A stretch of DNA of 64,000 nt, taken from Chloroflexota bacterium (GTDB taxonomy: Bacteria; Chloroflexota; Anaerolineae; Promineifilales; Promineifilaceae). Below, piece by piece: positions 24,873-32,999 of the stretch. Every line of letters starts with the position of its first letter. Within the stretch, counting starts at the first letter, position 1. The notes under the pieces are model-generated. The model was not told the DNA's origin. It did no database searches and saw only the letters and a list, made by a program, of their open reading frames with translations. The DNA lies in contig JAKEFB010000146.1 in assembly GCA_022616275.1 (NCBI GenBank), positions 1 through 64,000 on the forward strand. Reading direction: 5' to 3'. The position numbers and the translations under genes are program-made.

Positions 24873-27800
24873 TTAGGGACAGTTGGCCAGGGTATTTTCC
24901 ACCTGGTCCACCTGGTCCTGGCCGCTGGTATAAGAAGCGCCATCGCTGCCTGCGCCACCCACCAGCCGATCCACCAGCCCGTCGCTGCTACACATGGGCA
25001 AGGGGGCCAGGTTGGCGTGCAGCTCGTCATCACCGTCCTGGCCGTTGAGCCTGTCCGCGCCAGTTCCACCCACCAACACATCGGCGCCGTCGCTACCGTA
25101 CAGTTGGTCGTTACCCGCTTCGCCGTAAAGTTCGTCGTCACCTGGGCCGCCGTAGAGAATGTCGTTGTCCCCGCCACCGCTGATGACGTCGTCGCCGCCC
25201 TCGCCGTAGATACTGTTCTTGATGCCGCTGCCGGTCAGGCTGTCGGCGAACTCCGAGCCGACCAGGTTCTCGATACTGCTCAACGTGTCGGTCGTGCCGA
25301 AGCCGTCAGCGGCAGCCATACCAGCACCCAGGTCCAGGGTGACGCCGGCCGGAGAATCAACGTAGAAGACTTTATCCATCCCACCGCCACCAGCCAGGCT
25401 GTCGTTGCCCTGGCCACCGGTGAGGGTATCGGGGCCGGCGCCGCCGGTGAGTAGGTCGTCGCCGGGGCCACCAAAGAGACGGGCAGTGAGGGCCAGGATG
25501 ATGCCAGAGGCGTCAAGGGTGTCAGCCCCGCCGTGGCCGCGCAGTTGGATGTCGCTTACGTCACCGCTGGCGTAACTGGTGGGCGTGCCATTGAAAGTTA
25601 GAGTGATAGCCCCGCCGCCGCTGACGGCGACGTTGTCGCCGGCCGTATCGTCGCCGTGGACAAAGACAGGCTGGCCAGGCTCGTGGTAGACGCCGACGAA
25701 GCGGGCGGTGCTGCCGCCAGCCGTGGCTTGGGCCAGGAAGTAGTAGTCGCCGGTCGCGGCTGCATTGTTGAGGAAAATATCCTGGCCGAGGGTGAACTCC
25801 TGCACACCGTCAGGGTCGGTTAGCATGACCGAAGAGAGGAGGGAGCCGGGCGTGCTGCCGTCCAGGGAAAGATAGATGTCGGCCTGGAAGGGTACGGCCG
25901 CGCCGTTGTAGCTGATGGTAACGGTGGTGAAGCCATTGGCGGTGAAGCCGGTGAGGGCGGGCGGGATAGCCGCACCGCCGACCGGCAAGGCCAGAACGGC
26001 CGTGTTGTTGCTCAGCAACGGGTCGTTGCCGGCCGCGGCCACGGTAACGCTGTTGGTGATCACCGGTGAGGCGGCCGGCACGACGATGCCGACGACGATC
26101 TCCCGGCTGCTGTAGGCGGCCAGCGTGCCCAGGTTGCAGGTGACGACGCCGGCCGTTTCGGCGCATTGGCCTTGCGCCTCGACCCCTAACAAAAATTGCG
26201 CGCCGGCCGGCAGGGTGTCGCTGAGGATCACCCCGGTGGCCGAGAGCGGACCCCGGTTGGTGACGGTAATCAGATAGGCCAGGTTCTGCTCGGCTTGGGG
26301 GGCATTAGGCAGGGCCACCTGGCTGACGGCCAGGTCGGTAGCGGCGGCCAACTGGCTGAGGGGGTGGTACTGGGCCTGGCTGTTGTCCCAGGCCGCCTCC
26401 TCGGCCATCGTCACCCCGCCCACGGCAAAAACGACTGGCCGGCCATCGGCTCCACAGCCAGGGGCAGCCGGCCCTTCAGCCCGGACGTGGACGCGGTAGG
26501 CCAGCCCTCCTGACCAGCTCTGGACCAGGCCCTGGCCGCAGAGCGTGCCGCTGATGGTGGCCGTCACGCTCATCCCGGCCGTGGGGGTGAAGCCGGCGGT
26601 GGGGGTAATCCAGCCGTAGTAGGTGGCCGGGGGCAGCTCCGGCAGGAAGCCCGGCGCCCGGCCGTCCAGGCCGTCGGCCAGCCCCAGGTAGAAGCTGACC
26701 GCCTCGGTGGCGTACAGCCAGTAGCTCCGGCCGAACGCCAGGTTGGCCAGGTCGTTGACCAGACCGGCCAACTCAGGCTGGTCATCAATGACTGTAGCAT
26801 CATGCAGTTGCCACTCGCTGGTCTCCGGGTCCTGGAAGTAGAGGGAAGTGTATTTACCTTCAATGGAGGCCAGGGCTTCGGTCACAGAGATAACGCCCGG
26901 CAAGGGATAAACAATCTGGTTCCAGCCCTCCAGGAGCGAGGGCAGTTCGATGGTGGAGGCCAGGACGTACAACCCCCCGCCCTGGTTGGCCGCCGGCATC
27001 GTGGCCGCAGCCAGGTTGTCCAGGGTGTCCAGCTCGGTGGGCAGCGGCTGCCAGCTCTGGCCTTCGTCGGGGGAGTAGTAAATTTGCAGCACATACTCGT
27101 AGAGGTCGCCGCCGGGCACGTCGGTTTGCAGGTAGCCGAAGGCGATGCTGCGGGTGTAGGCGGCCGAGGCCTTAAAGCGGTAGCCCTGGCCGACGGGGGT
27201 CAACCAGGCCGGCAGGCCGGGCAGGAAGGAAAGGGCTTGCAGCGAGGTCACGCCGGTGTCGGAGAAGATGTTGGAGACGTTGAAGATGATGACCTGGCCG
27301 TCGCCGGAGGCGACGGGCGCGCCCCAGCCCTGGCGGTTGCCGCCCCAGCCCTGACGATTGCCACCCCAACCCTGGCGGTTGCCACCCCAACCCTGGCGAT
27401 TGCCGCCCCAGCCGTCGCCCAGGTAGAAGCTGGTCATGGCTTCCTGGTCGAGGGAGAGGGGAGTGGTGGGGTCTGTGCCCAGCCAGAGGCGGACGTAGCC
27501 CTCCAGCGCCGGGTAGGGCAGGGTGATGAGCTGGCTGAAGGTCAGGGGGTTGGTCGGGCTGAGGGGCGACAACTGGCTGATGGTGGCGGTGATGGGGAAG
27601 GTAGTCGAGAAGCCGGTGGCCGGCAGAACCTGGGCGTAGAGGTTGCCGGTTGTTATCTCCTGGCTGACGGTCACGACCAGCCCCAGGGTGGTGGTGAACG
27701 GCCCCACCGTCGTGGTGACCACCTGGGGACTGAGTTGAACGGCCGGCTCCCAGCCGTCAAGCGGGTAGAGCGTTACCGAACCTTCGACCGTGCCAACTGT

Positions 27801-30800
27801 CGTGCAGCCGAGCCGGGTGGTGGCCTGGCTGAAGTCGTAGATGCACAGCCGGTCGCCCGGCTCGGCCCCCCGGGCGTTCATCTGGTCGCCCACCGGCGCC
27901 CCCAGAGCCAGGACGTAGTCGTCGGTCAGGGCGGCCGTGTCCCAGTTCTTGAACAGATAGCCCTGCCCCTGCCCGTCGGCCACGAAGATGGCCTCGCCGG
28001 AGGTGTCCCTCAGGGAGAAGAAAGGCGCCGCCAGGGCGGTGGCCTCATCGGCCGGCTCCTCAAAGTTGATGCCGGTCACGGCCAGCGGCAGACTACTGGG
28101 GCCGGCATTGGTCGGGCTGGCCGGGGCCAGCAGCGCGCCGTAGAAGGTGATAATCGTCTCCCAGTCCGGCCGGCCGGTGGTCTGCTGGGCGACCGTTTGC
28201 AGGCAGTCACCCAGCCAGCCGGCGGCGGTCAGGAACTCCGAGTACTCGTCGCTGTAGGCGTCGGTCATGACGCTGCCGGTGCAGTCGGTGGTGACGAGCC
28301 GCTCGCCGTCAAGGCCCAGGTAATTGTCGGGCAGGAAGAGGAGGTAGTGGCCCAGCTCGTGGGCCAGGGCGCGCGGCCAGTCCTCGCCCAGGTCGTTGTC
28401 CGGGTCGCCGAAGCGGCCCCAGGTCGGACCCAGGCGCACCTGGCCGGGCAGGTAGGCCTCGGTAATGACGGTGCTGTTGCTGAGGACTTCGGCGGTGGAG
28501 GTGATGACCACCCCACCCATCGAGGCGCTGGGGCGGACGTTGTTGGCGGCGTAGATGATGATGTCGGAATCGGTCCAGTTTTCCTTGGCCTGGAAGATGC
28601 GGACTTCGCCCAACGCCGCCTGGCCGTTGCTCAGGTCGTAGAGGATTTCCGAGGCGCGCTGGACGTCGGCTTCCAGTTGTTCCAGGTAGGCGGCGTCGTT
28701 GCGGGCGTCCCACTCCAGCGAAATGTCCAGGTTGAAGAGGATGAGGGGATTAGCCGCCGAGACGGCCAGCGTCACTACGCCCGTTTGGGTGATCACTTCA
28801 CCCTGGAGCCCGGTGCTGGTCGGGGTGGCGCTGGTGTAGTAGAGGGTGTAGCTGTCAGTGGCCGTGATCGGCAGCAGGGCGTAAAGGGTATCGGCCGTCG
28901 CGGCCGAGTCGCCGATGGTTAACTGGCCGCGCCCTTGCAAATAGCCCTGGCTGTCGGTGCGGTAGGGGATACCGGCTAGGTCTACCAGCGGGCTGGCGCC
29001 ATCGTCTTGCCCGGACGGTAGCCGATAGACGATGGCGTTGGAGACGGCGTTGGTGGCCGTGATCGTCTCGCTGAAGACCCGCACCTGGCTGCCGCGCACC
29101 CGGAACGGGAAGGTCTGGCCAGAGACAAAGGGGCGCTGGAACGGGCCGGGAATGGTATTGGTGTAGCCGAACGTGCCGGTCATGCTGGCCGTGCTGACCA
29201 GCGAGCCATTGGAAGCCTGGAGGCGGAAGACGACGTTGTCCGACCGGCCGAAGAAGCCGCTGCCAAAAACGTCCCAGGTATAAACGTACGTACCGGCAAA
29301 GGTGGTCTGGTTCCGAACCCAGGCCGGTTGGGCGGCCGGCATGCCGCCGCCGAGCGAGCCGTCGTTGTTGCTGCTGGTCTGGTCGAAGATCGTCCCCCCT
29401 ATCCCTTCGTCCATTGGCCAGGAAGCGACCAGGCCGGGCCAATTGCCGTAAAAGGAGCGGTTCATGTCGGTCTGAATTTGGGCCGGGGTGCGGGCGATGT
29501 TCCAGAGGCGCACGTCGTCTATTACCCCGTTAAAGAAGCGGCCGGGGGCCTGCAAGTTTTCGCCAATAGCCAGGGGAGCGGTGGTCACATTCACGGGACC
29601 GAACATGGGCGCCGCGTTTTCCTCGACACCATCCACGAAAATCCGTTTCCAGGCGCCATCATAGGTGGCGGCGAGGTGATGCCACTGGCCGTCGGCGACG
29701 TTGCTCGTGGCCAGCAGGTCGTGCGCCGAGGGGCCAATGTTCGTGCCAAAAGCGACGGTGTTGCTGTTGCCGAAACGATGCAGCCGGTAAGCCATATCGC
29801 CTTTGGTGACAATGGCCTGCCAGGGCTTATCGAAAGCCTCAACCCTGACCCAGGCTTCCAGCGTCAACTGGGGGGCCAGGTCCAGGCTGTTGCTGTCGGG
29901 AACCGCCACGTAATCGTCTACTCCGTCGAAACTGAGGGCCGTCCCGGAGAAGGCGTTCTGGTAGGCAATGGGGGTGTTAATGGCCAGGTTGATGGTCGGT
30001 GTATCGGAGGTGGCCACGGCCGGTAGCCAGTTGTCGCCGCCGTCCAGCGAATAAAAACCTTGTACCGACCAGGCCGGCTCCCCGGCCGGATGGTAGAGCG
30101 TGTAAGTAAACGGGATCGTACCGTCGTGAATCTCCGGCATGGCGTAATAATTGGCCGGGCTGTGGTCGAGGTCAAAGACCAGGTTGGTCGGCGGCTGGTT
30201 GGGGAATAATAGATCAGGAGTGAGCTGGTTCCGGTAAACCCAAATGGGGCCGTCGTAACTGCCGATAGCCAAATCCAGGCGGCCGTCGCCATCCACGTCG
30301 CCCCAGGCCACGGCGGTGGTCTGGTCGTCGTTGACAGACCGCCACTCGGCCGAGGTGCCTAATTCCCCCTGGTCGTTCAAGAAGACGACGCTCGGCTCCA
30401 ACTCGTTACCGGAGACGAGGTCCAGATGGCCGTCGCCGTCCACATCGCCCCAGGCTATGCCCAGGATGGAGTCGCCGTGGCCGAAGGTAGGGGGAAAGTC
30501 GTGGATCGTTTGCAGCGTCCCGCCCTGGTTTAGAAATACCCGGCCGGGGTGCTGCAACCAGGCGCCGGTGGCCAGGTCCAGGTCGCCGTCGCCGTCCACG
30601 TCGCCCCAGGCCACGCTAAAGTTGAAATCGTCAATCAAGGCCGACCAGGCCGCTTCGCTATCTAGCGCGCCGCCCTGGTTCAGGTAAAGCCTGGCCCCGC
30701 CGTCGCCAAAATTTCCTACGGCCAGGTCCAGGTCGCCGTCGCCATCCACATCCCCCCAGGCTACGCTCATCGTGCGGTCATTCTCCGTGGAATTCCAGGC

Positions 30801-32621
30801 GGCCACCTCATCTAATGTGCCGCCGCTGTTCAGGTAGACCCTGTTTGGTTCGCCGTCTTGGCCATTGCCCACGGCCAGGTCCAGGTCGCCGTCGCCGTCT
30901 ACGTCGCCCCAGGCCACGCTGTTGGTAAAGTCGGCGCTGGCGGCATCCCAGAGGAGGGCCATTTGCAGGTTGCCCGAACCATCCAGCCCATTGTTCTGGT
31001 AAACCTTGTTGAGTTGCTCGAAATTGCCCACGGCCAGATCCAGGTCGCCATCGCTGTCTATATCCCCCCAGGCGACGCTTTTGGTTGTGTCCGAAGTGGG
31101 TGTAGACCAGAAGAGGGCCAGCTTTAATTTGCCTTCAACGTCCAGCCCGTCGTTGCGGTAAATTTCGCTCGGCTGGTTCTCATTGCCCACGGCCAGGTCG
31201 AGGTCGCCATCGCCGTCTACGTCGCCCCAAGCCAGGCTACTCGTATTGCGGATGGCGCCTGAGTTCCAGGGCTTGTCGGCTTCCTCTTCCAGGAGCTTTC
31301 CCGTGTTCAAGTAGAGCTTATTGGAAATCGAATTGTTGCCGGCGGCCAGGTCGAGGTCGCCGTCGCCATCTACGTCCCCCCAGGCGACGCTTTCGGTTGT
31401 ATCGTCGCTATTGGCCGTCCAGCCTGCGTCTGCTTGCAGCATCCCAGCCACATTGCGATACACTTTTTCCTGGCCGCCAATGAAACAGTTGCAGCCGGGG
31501 TCTAAGGTCTGATCATTGCCGGCGGCCAGGTCGAGGTCGCCGTCGCCATCAGCATCGCCCCAGGCCACGCTCAAGGTGTAATCATTGTCATTAGACGACC
31601 AGGCGGCCGGCGTCTGCAGCGCGTTGCCGGAATTCAAATAGAGCCTGTTAGGGCCAAAAATATTCCCGGCGGCCAGGTCCAGGTCGCCGTCGCCGTCCAC
31701 GTCGCCCCAGGCGACGCTATAGGTACAGTCTGTGTCTCCGGAAGACCAGGGAGGGACCGTGGTCAAATCGCCACCGACGTTCAGATAAACCTTGTTAGCG
31801 GCGCATGTATTCCCGGTGGAGAAGTCAATTGTGTTCCCGGTGGCCAGGTCAAGGTCGCCGTCGTTGTCCACATCGCCCCAGGCTAGACTTTGGGTATTGC
31901 CGTCGCCGAAACTTTGATCGGCCGTGGCTTGCAATGTTCCACCCTCGTTCAGGTAAAGCTTGTTCATCTGATTCCAATTCCCTACCGCCAGGTCAAGGTC
32001 GCCGTCCCCGTCCACGTCCCCCCAGGCCACACTCGTTGATTCGTCATTGCTTTCGGAAGACCAACCAGGCGTATTGGCCAGCGTTCCCCCTACGTTTAAG
32101 TAAACTAGCTCGCTGCCTATGCGATTGGCCACTGCCAGGTCGAGGTCGCCGTCGCCGTCCACGTCTCCCCAGGCCAGGTCGGTGGCTACCTCGCCATTGG
32201 CGAGGGTCAAGGGCGCGTCGGTGATGGTCTGCAAGATATCGCCCAGGTTCAGGTAGACTCTGACGCCAAGTGTGCCCAGGGCCGCCGCCAGGTCGAGGTC
32301 GCCATCCCCGTCCATGTCGCCCCAGGCCACACTGTTGGTCTCGACGTCGTCGCCGGCGGTCCAAAAGGCCTCCGGGTCCAGCGCGATCATATCGGTAATG
32401 ACCTGGCTGGCGGCCGGCTCCCGGAGGGCAGCGTCAAAGCTGGCCGCCGGCCCGCCCAGTACGTCCGATTGTCCTTCAGCCCGGCTATCCCTGGCCTCGG
32501 CCGGGAGACTTAACAGGCCCAAAGCGGACAAAATCAGAATAAAACCAATGACCAATGAGAGCAAAAGGGCCGGCCAGCGCGGCCGGAAGGAACGGGGCCG
32601 GGTATGTGAGTGGTTCCGCAT
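24873..32621 (-). CDS. Giant secreted adhesin/protease-like surface protein (FG-GAP, LamG, HELGH, DUF11, RTX), 2582 aa
   Basis: ATG at 32621 with AAAGGAG upstream. A signal/anchor helix (residues ~18-42, ending LPAEARD) is followed by about a dozen FG-GAP/VCBS repeats (~75-815), each with an SVAWGDVDGDGDLDLA-type calcium loop. A LamG domain lies at ~899-1080 (FDGVDDYVAVPD, WHHLAATYDG). A central region includes ALAHELGHYLLFLPDNY near residue 1421, a zinc-protease HExxH motif without the usual metzincin glycine/histidine. Four WGGNRQG repeats (~1738-1765), a DUF11 domain (~2094-2210) and RTX nonapeptides (~2374-2544, GGPGDDLLTGG) follow. Expected role: calcium-stabilised surface or secreted adhesin with possible peptidase activity. 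No type I secretion genes are nearby. Confidence 0.87.
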   Translation of the reverse strand: MRNHSHTRPRSFRPRWPALLLSLVIGFILILSALGLLSLPAEARDSRAEGQSDVLGGPAASFDAALREPAASQVITDMIALDPEAFWTAGDDVETNSVAWGDMDGDGDLDLAAALGTLGVRVYLNLGDILQTITDAPLTLANGEVATDLAWGDVDGDGDLDLAVANRIGSELVYLNVGGTLANTPGWSSESNDESTSVAWGDVDGDGDLDLAVGNWNQMNKLYLNEGGTLQATADQSFGDGNTQSLAWGDVDNDGDLDLATGNTIDFSTGNTCAANKVYLNVGGDLTTVPPWSSGDTDCTYSVAWGDVDGDGDLDLAAGNIFGPNRLYLNSGNALQTPAAWSSNDNDYTLSVAWGDADGDGDLDLAAGNDQTLDPGCNCFIGGQEKVYRNVAGMLQADAGWTANSDDTTESVAWGDVDGDGDLDLAAGNNSISNKLYLNTGKLLEEEADKPWNSGAIRNTSSLAWGDVDGDGDLDLAVGNENQPSEIYRNDGLDVEGKLKLALFWSTPTSDTTKSVAWGDIDSDGDLDLAVGNFEQLNKVYQNNGLDGSGNLQMALLWDAASADFTNSVAWGDVDGDGDLDLAVGNGQDGEPNRVYLNSGGTLDEVAAWNSTENDRTMSVAWGDVDGDGDLDLAVGNFGDGGARLYLNQGGALDSEAAWSALIDDFNFSVAWGDVDGDGDLDLATGAWLQHPGRVFLNQGGTLQTIHDFPPTFGHGDSILGIAWGDVDGDGHLDLVSGNELEPSVVFLNDQGELGTSAEWRSVNDDQTTAVAWGDVDGDGRLDLAIGSYDGPIWVYRNQLTPDLLFPNQPPTNLVFDLDHSPANYYAMPEIHDGTIPFTYTLYHPAGEPAWSVQGFYSLDGGDNWLPAVATSDTPTINLAINTPIAYQNAFSGTALSFDGVDDYVAVPDSNSLDLAPQLTLEAWVRVEAFDKPWQAIVTKGDMAYRLHRFGNSNTVAFGTNIGPSAHDLLATSNVADGQWHHLAATYDGAWKRIFVDGVEENAAPMFGPVNVTTAPLAIGENLQAPGRFFNGVIDDVRLWNIARTPAQIQTDMNRSFYGNWPGLVASWPMDEGIGGTIFDQTSSNNDGSLGGGMPAAQPAWVRNQTTFAGTYVYTWDVFGSGFFGRSDNVVFRLQASNGSLVSTASMTGTFGYTNTIPGPFQRPFVSGQTFPFRVRGSQVRVFSETITATNAVSNAIVYRLPSGQDDGASPLVDLAGIPYRTDSQGYLQGRGQLTIGDSAATADTLYALLPITATDSYTLYYTSATPTSTGLQGEVITQTGVVTLAVSAANPLILFNLDISLEWDARNDAAYLEQLEADVQRASEILYDLSNGQAALGEVRIFQAKENWTDSDIIIYAANNVRPSASMGGVVITSTAEVLSNSTVITEAYLPGQVRLGPTWGRFGDPDNDLGEDWPRALAHELGHYLLFLPDNYLGLDGERLVTTDCTGSVMTDAYSDEYSEFLTAAGWLGDCLQTVAQQTTGRPDWETIITFYGALLAPASPTNAGPSSLPLAVTGINFEEPADEATALAAPFFSLRDTSGEAIFVADGQGQGYLFKNWDTAALTDDYVLALGAPVGDQMNARGAEPGDRLCIYDFSQATTRLGCTTVGTVEGSVTLYPLDGWEPAVQLSPQVVTTTVGPFTTTLGLVVTVSQEITTGNLYAQVLPATGFSTTFPITATISQLSPLSPTNPLTFSQLITLPYPALEGYVRLWLGTDPTTPLSLDQEAMTSFYLGDGWGGNRQGWGGNRQGWGGNRQGWGGNRQGWGAPVASGDGQVIIFNVSNIFSDTGVTSLQALSFLPGLPAWLTPVGQGYRFKASAAYTRSIAFGYLQTDVPGGDLYEYVLQIYYSPDEGQSWQPLPTELDTLDNLAAATMPAANQGGGLYVLASTIELPSLLEGWNQIVYPLPGVISVTEALASIEGKYTSLYFQDPETSEWQLHDATVIDDQPELAGLVNDLANLAFGRSYWLYATEAVSFYLGLADGLDGRAPGFLPELPPATYYGWITPTAGFTPTAGMSVTATISGTLCGQGLVQSWSGGLAYRVHVRAEGPAAPGCGADGRPVVFAVGGVTMAEEAAWDNSQAQYHPLSQLAAATDLAVSQVALPNAPQAEQNLAYLITVTNRGPLSATGVILSDTLPAGAQFLLGVEAQGQCAETAGVVTCNLGTLAAYSSREIVVGIVVPAASPVITNSVTVAAAGNDPLLSNNTAVLALPVGGAAIPPALTGFTANGFTTVTISYNGAAVPFQADIYLSLDGSTPGSLLSSVMLTDPDGVQEFTLGQDIFLNNAAATGDYYFLAQATAGGSTARFVGVYHEPGQPVFVHGDDTAGDNVAVSGGGAITLTFNGTPTSYASGDVSDIQLRGHGGADTLDASGIILALTARLFGGPGDDLLTGGAGPDTLTGGQGNDSLAGGGGMDKVFYVDSPAGVTLDLGAGMAAADGFGTTDTLSSIENLVGSEFADSLTGSGIKNSIYGEGGDDVISGGGDNDILYGGPGDDELYGEAGNDQLYGSDGADVLVGGTGADRLNGQDGDDELHANLAPLPMCSSDGLVDRLVGGAGSDGASYTSGQDQVDQVENTLANCP
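27327..27410 (-). repeat. 21-bp tandem repeat encoding WGGNRQG x4
   Basis: Four in-frame 21-bp units encode WGGNRQG, with a partial fifth (WG) at 27324-27326. Unit sequences differ only at synonymous positions (GGT/GGC, AAT/AAC), which suggests selection on the peptide or an old expansion. It lies between the beta-rich centre and the DUF11 region of the giant protein. Confidence 0.9.
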
Positions 32622-32636
32622 GATGTTTTACTCCTT

Positions 32637-32693
32637 TCAATACAAAAGGCCGCCGGCCGGTGTAGACCGTCGTGAGCGGTTGAAGATATCCAT
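32637..32693 (-). CDS. Possible 18-aa upstream peptide of the giant surface protein
   Basis: ATG at 32693 follows AGGAG with an 8-nt spacer. The peptide is MDIFNRSRRSTPAGGLLY, and its TGA overlaps the ribosome site of the giant gene (TGAAAGGAG), ending 15 nt before that gene's ATG. Translational coupling is plausible. Coding status rests only on the ribosome site and geometry. Confidence 0.4.
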   Translation of the reverse strand: MDIFNRSRRSTPAGGLLY

Positions 32694-32999
32694 ACAATTT
32701 TCTCCTGCTAAAAACCGCCAGGGCTGAATCTGGCTGCCTGATATACCTGTAGGCAAGCCAAATAAACAATGACGGCACGAGAGTGGTCATATCTTAGCAA
32801 AGGATACAGTCGCTGTGTATAGTCTTTTGGAGTTGATCAGGTATCTGGTACTTTAGTACTAGAACAGGCGGCGCTGGAAGACAGCCTGGATGAGGAGTAC
32901 GTTTTTATCATTGCATGGATTAGTTACTCTGCGTTACACTCCTAAAACCAGACGATTTCTAGCCAGTCGCCCGACCCTGTAAATTATTGCCGCACAACT
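32694..32999. other. Divergent intergenic region between surface protein and kinase
   Basis: About 300 bp, less GC-rich than its surroundings. It must carry promoters for both directions, but no hexamer pair was convincing. A 12-bp palindrome-like GTACTTTAGTAC lies near 32860. The plus strand also has a 37-codon open stretch without a start codon, ending at the TAA near 32943 (reads ...LEQAALEDSLDEEYVF), possibly a gene remnant. Confidence 0.3.

Noticed and set aside
26802-28922. 706-codon plus-strand open frame opposite the giant surface protein.
   Set aside because: Its composition (Gly/Arg/Val-rich, no motifs) is that of an antisense shadow; the minus strand has a signal peptide, domains and a good ribosome site.
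30270-32330. Regularly spaced copies of a GTCCAGGTCGCCGTCGCC-like sequence, looking like a CRISPR or dispersed repeat array.
   Set aside because: They are the reverse strand of the DVDGDGDLDLA calcium loops of consecutive FG-GAP repeats in one continuous coding frame.
32810-32945. Possible small gene reading ...LEQAALEDSLDEEYVF in the divergent spacer.
   Set aside because: No ATG, GTG or TTG start and no ribosome site; at most a remnant.
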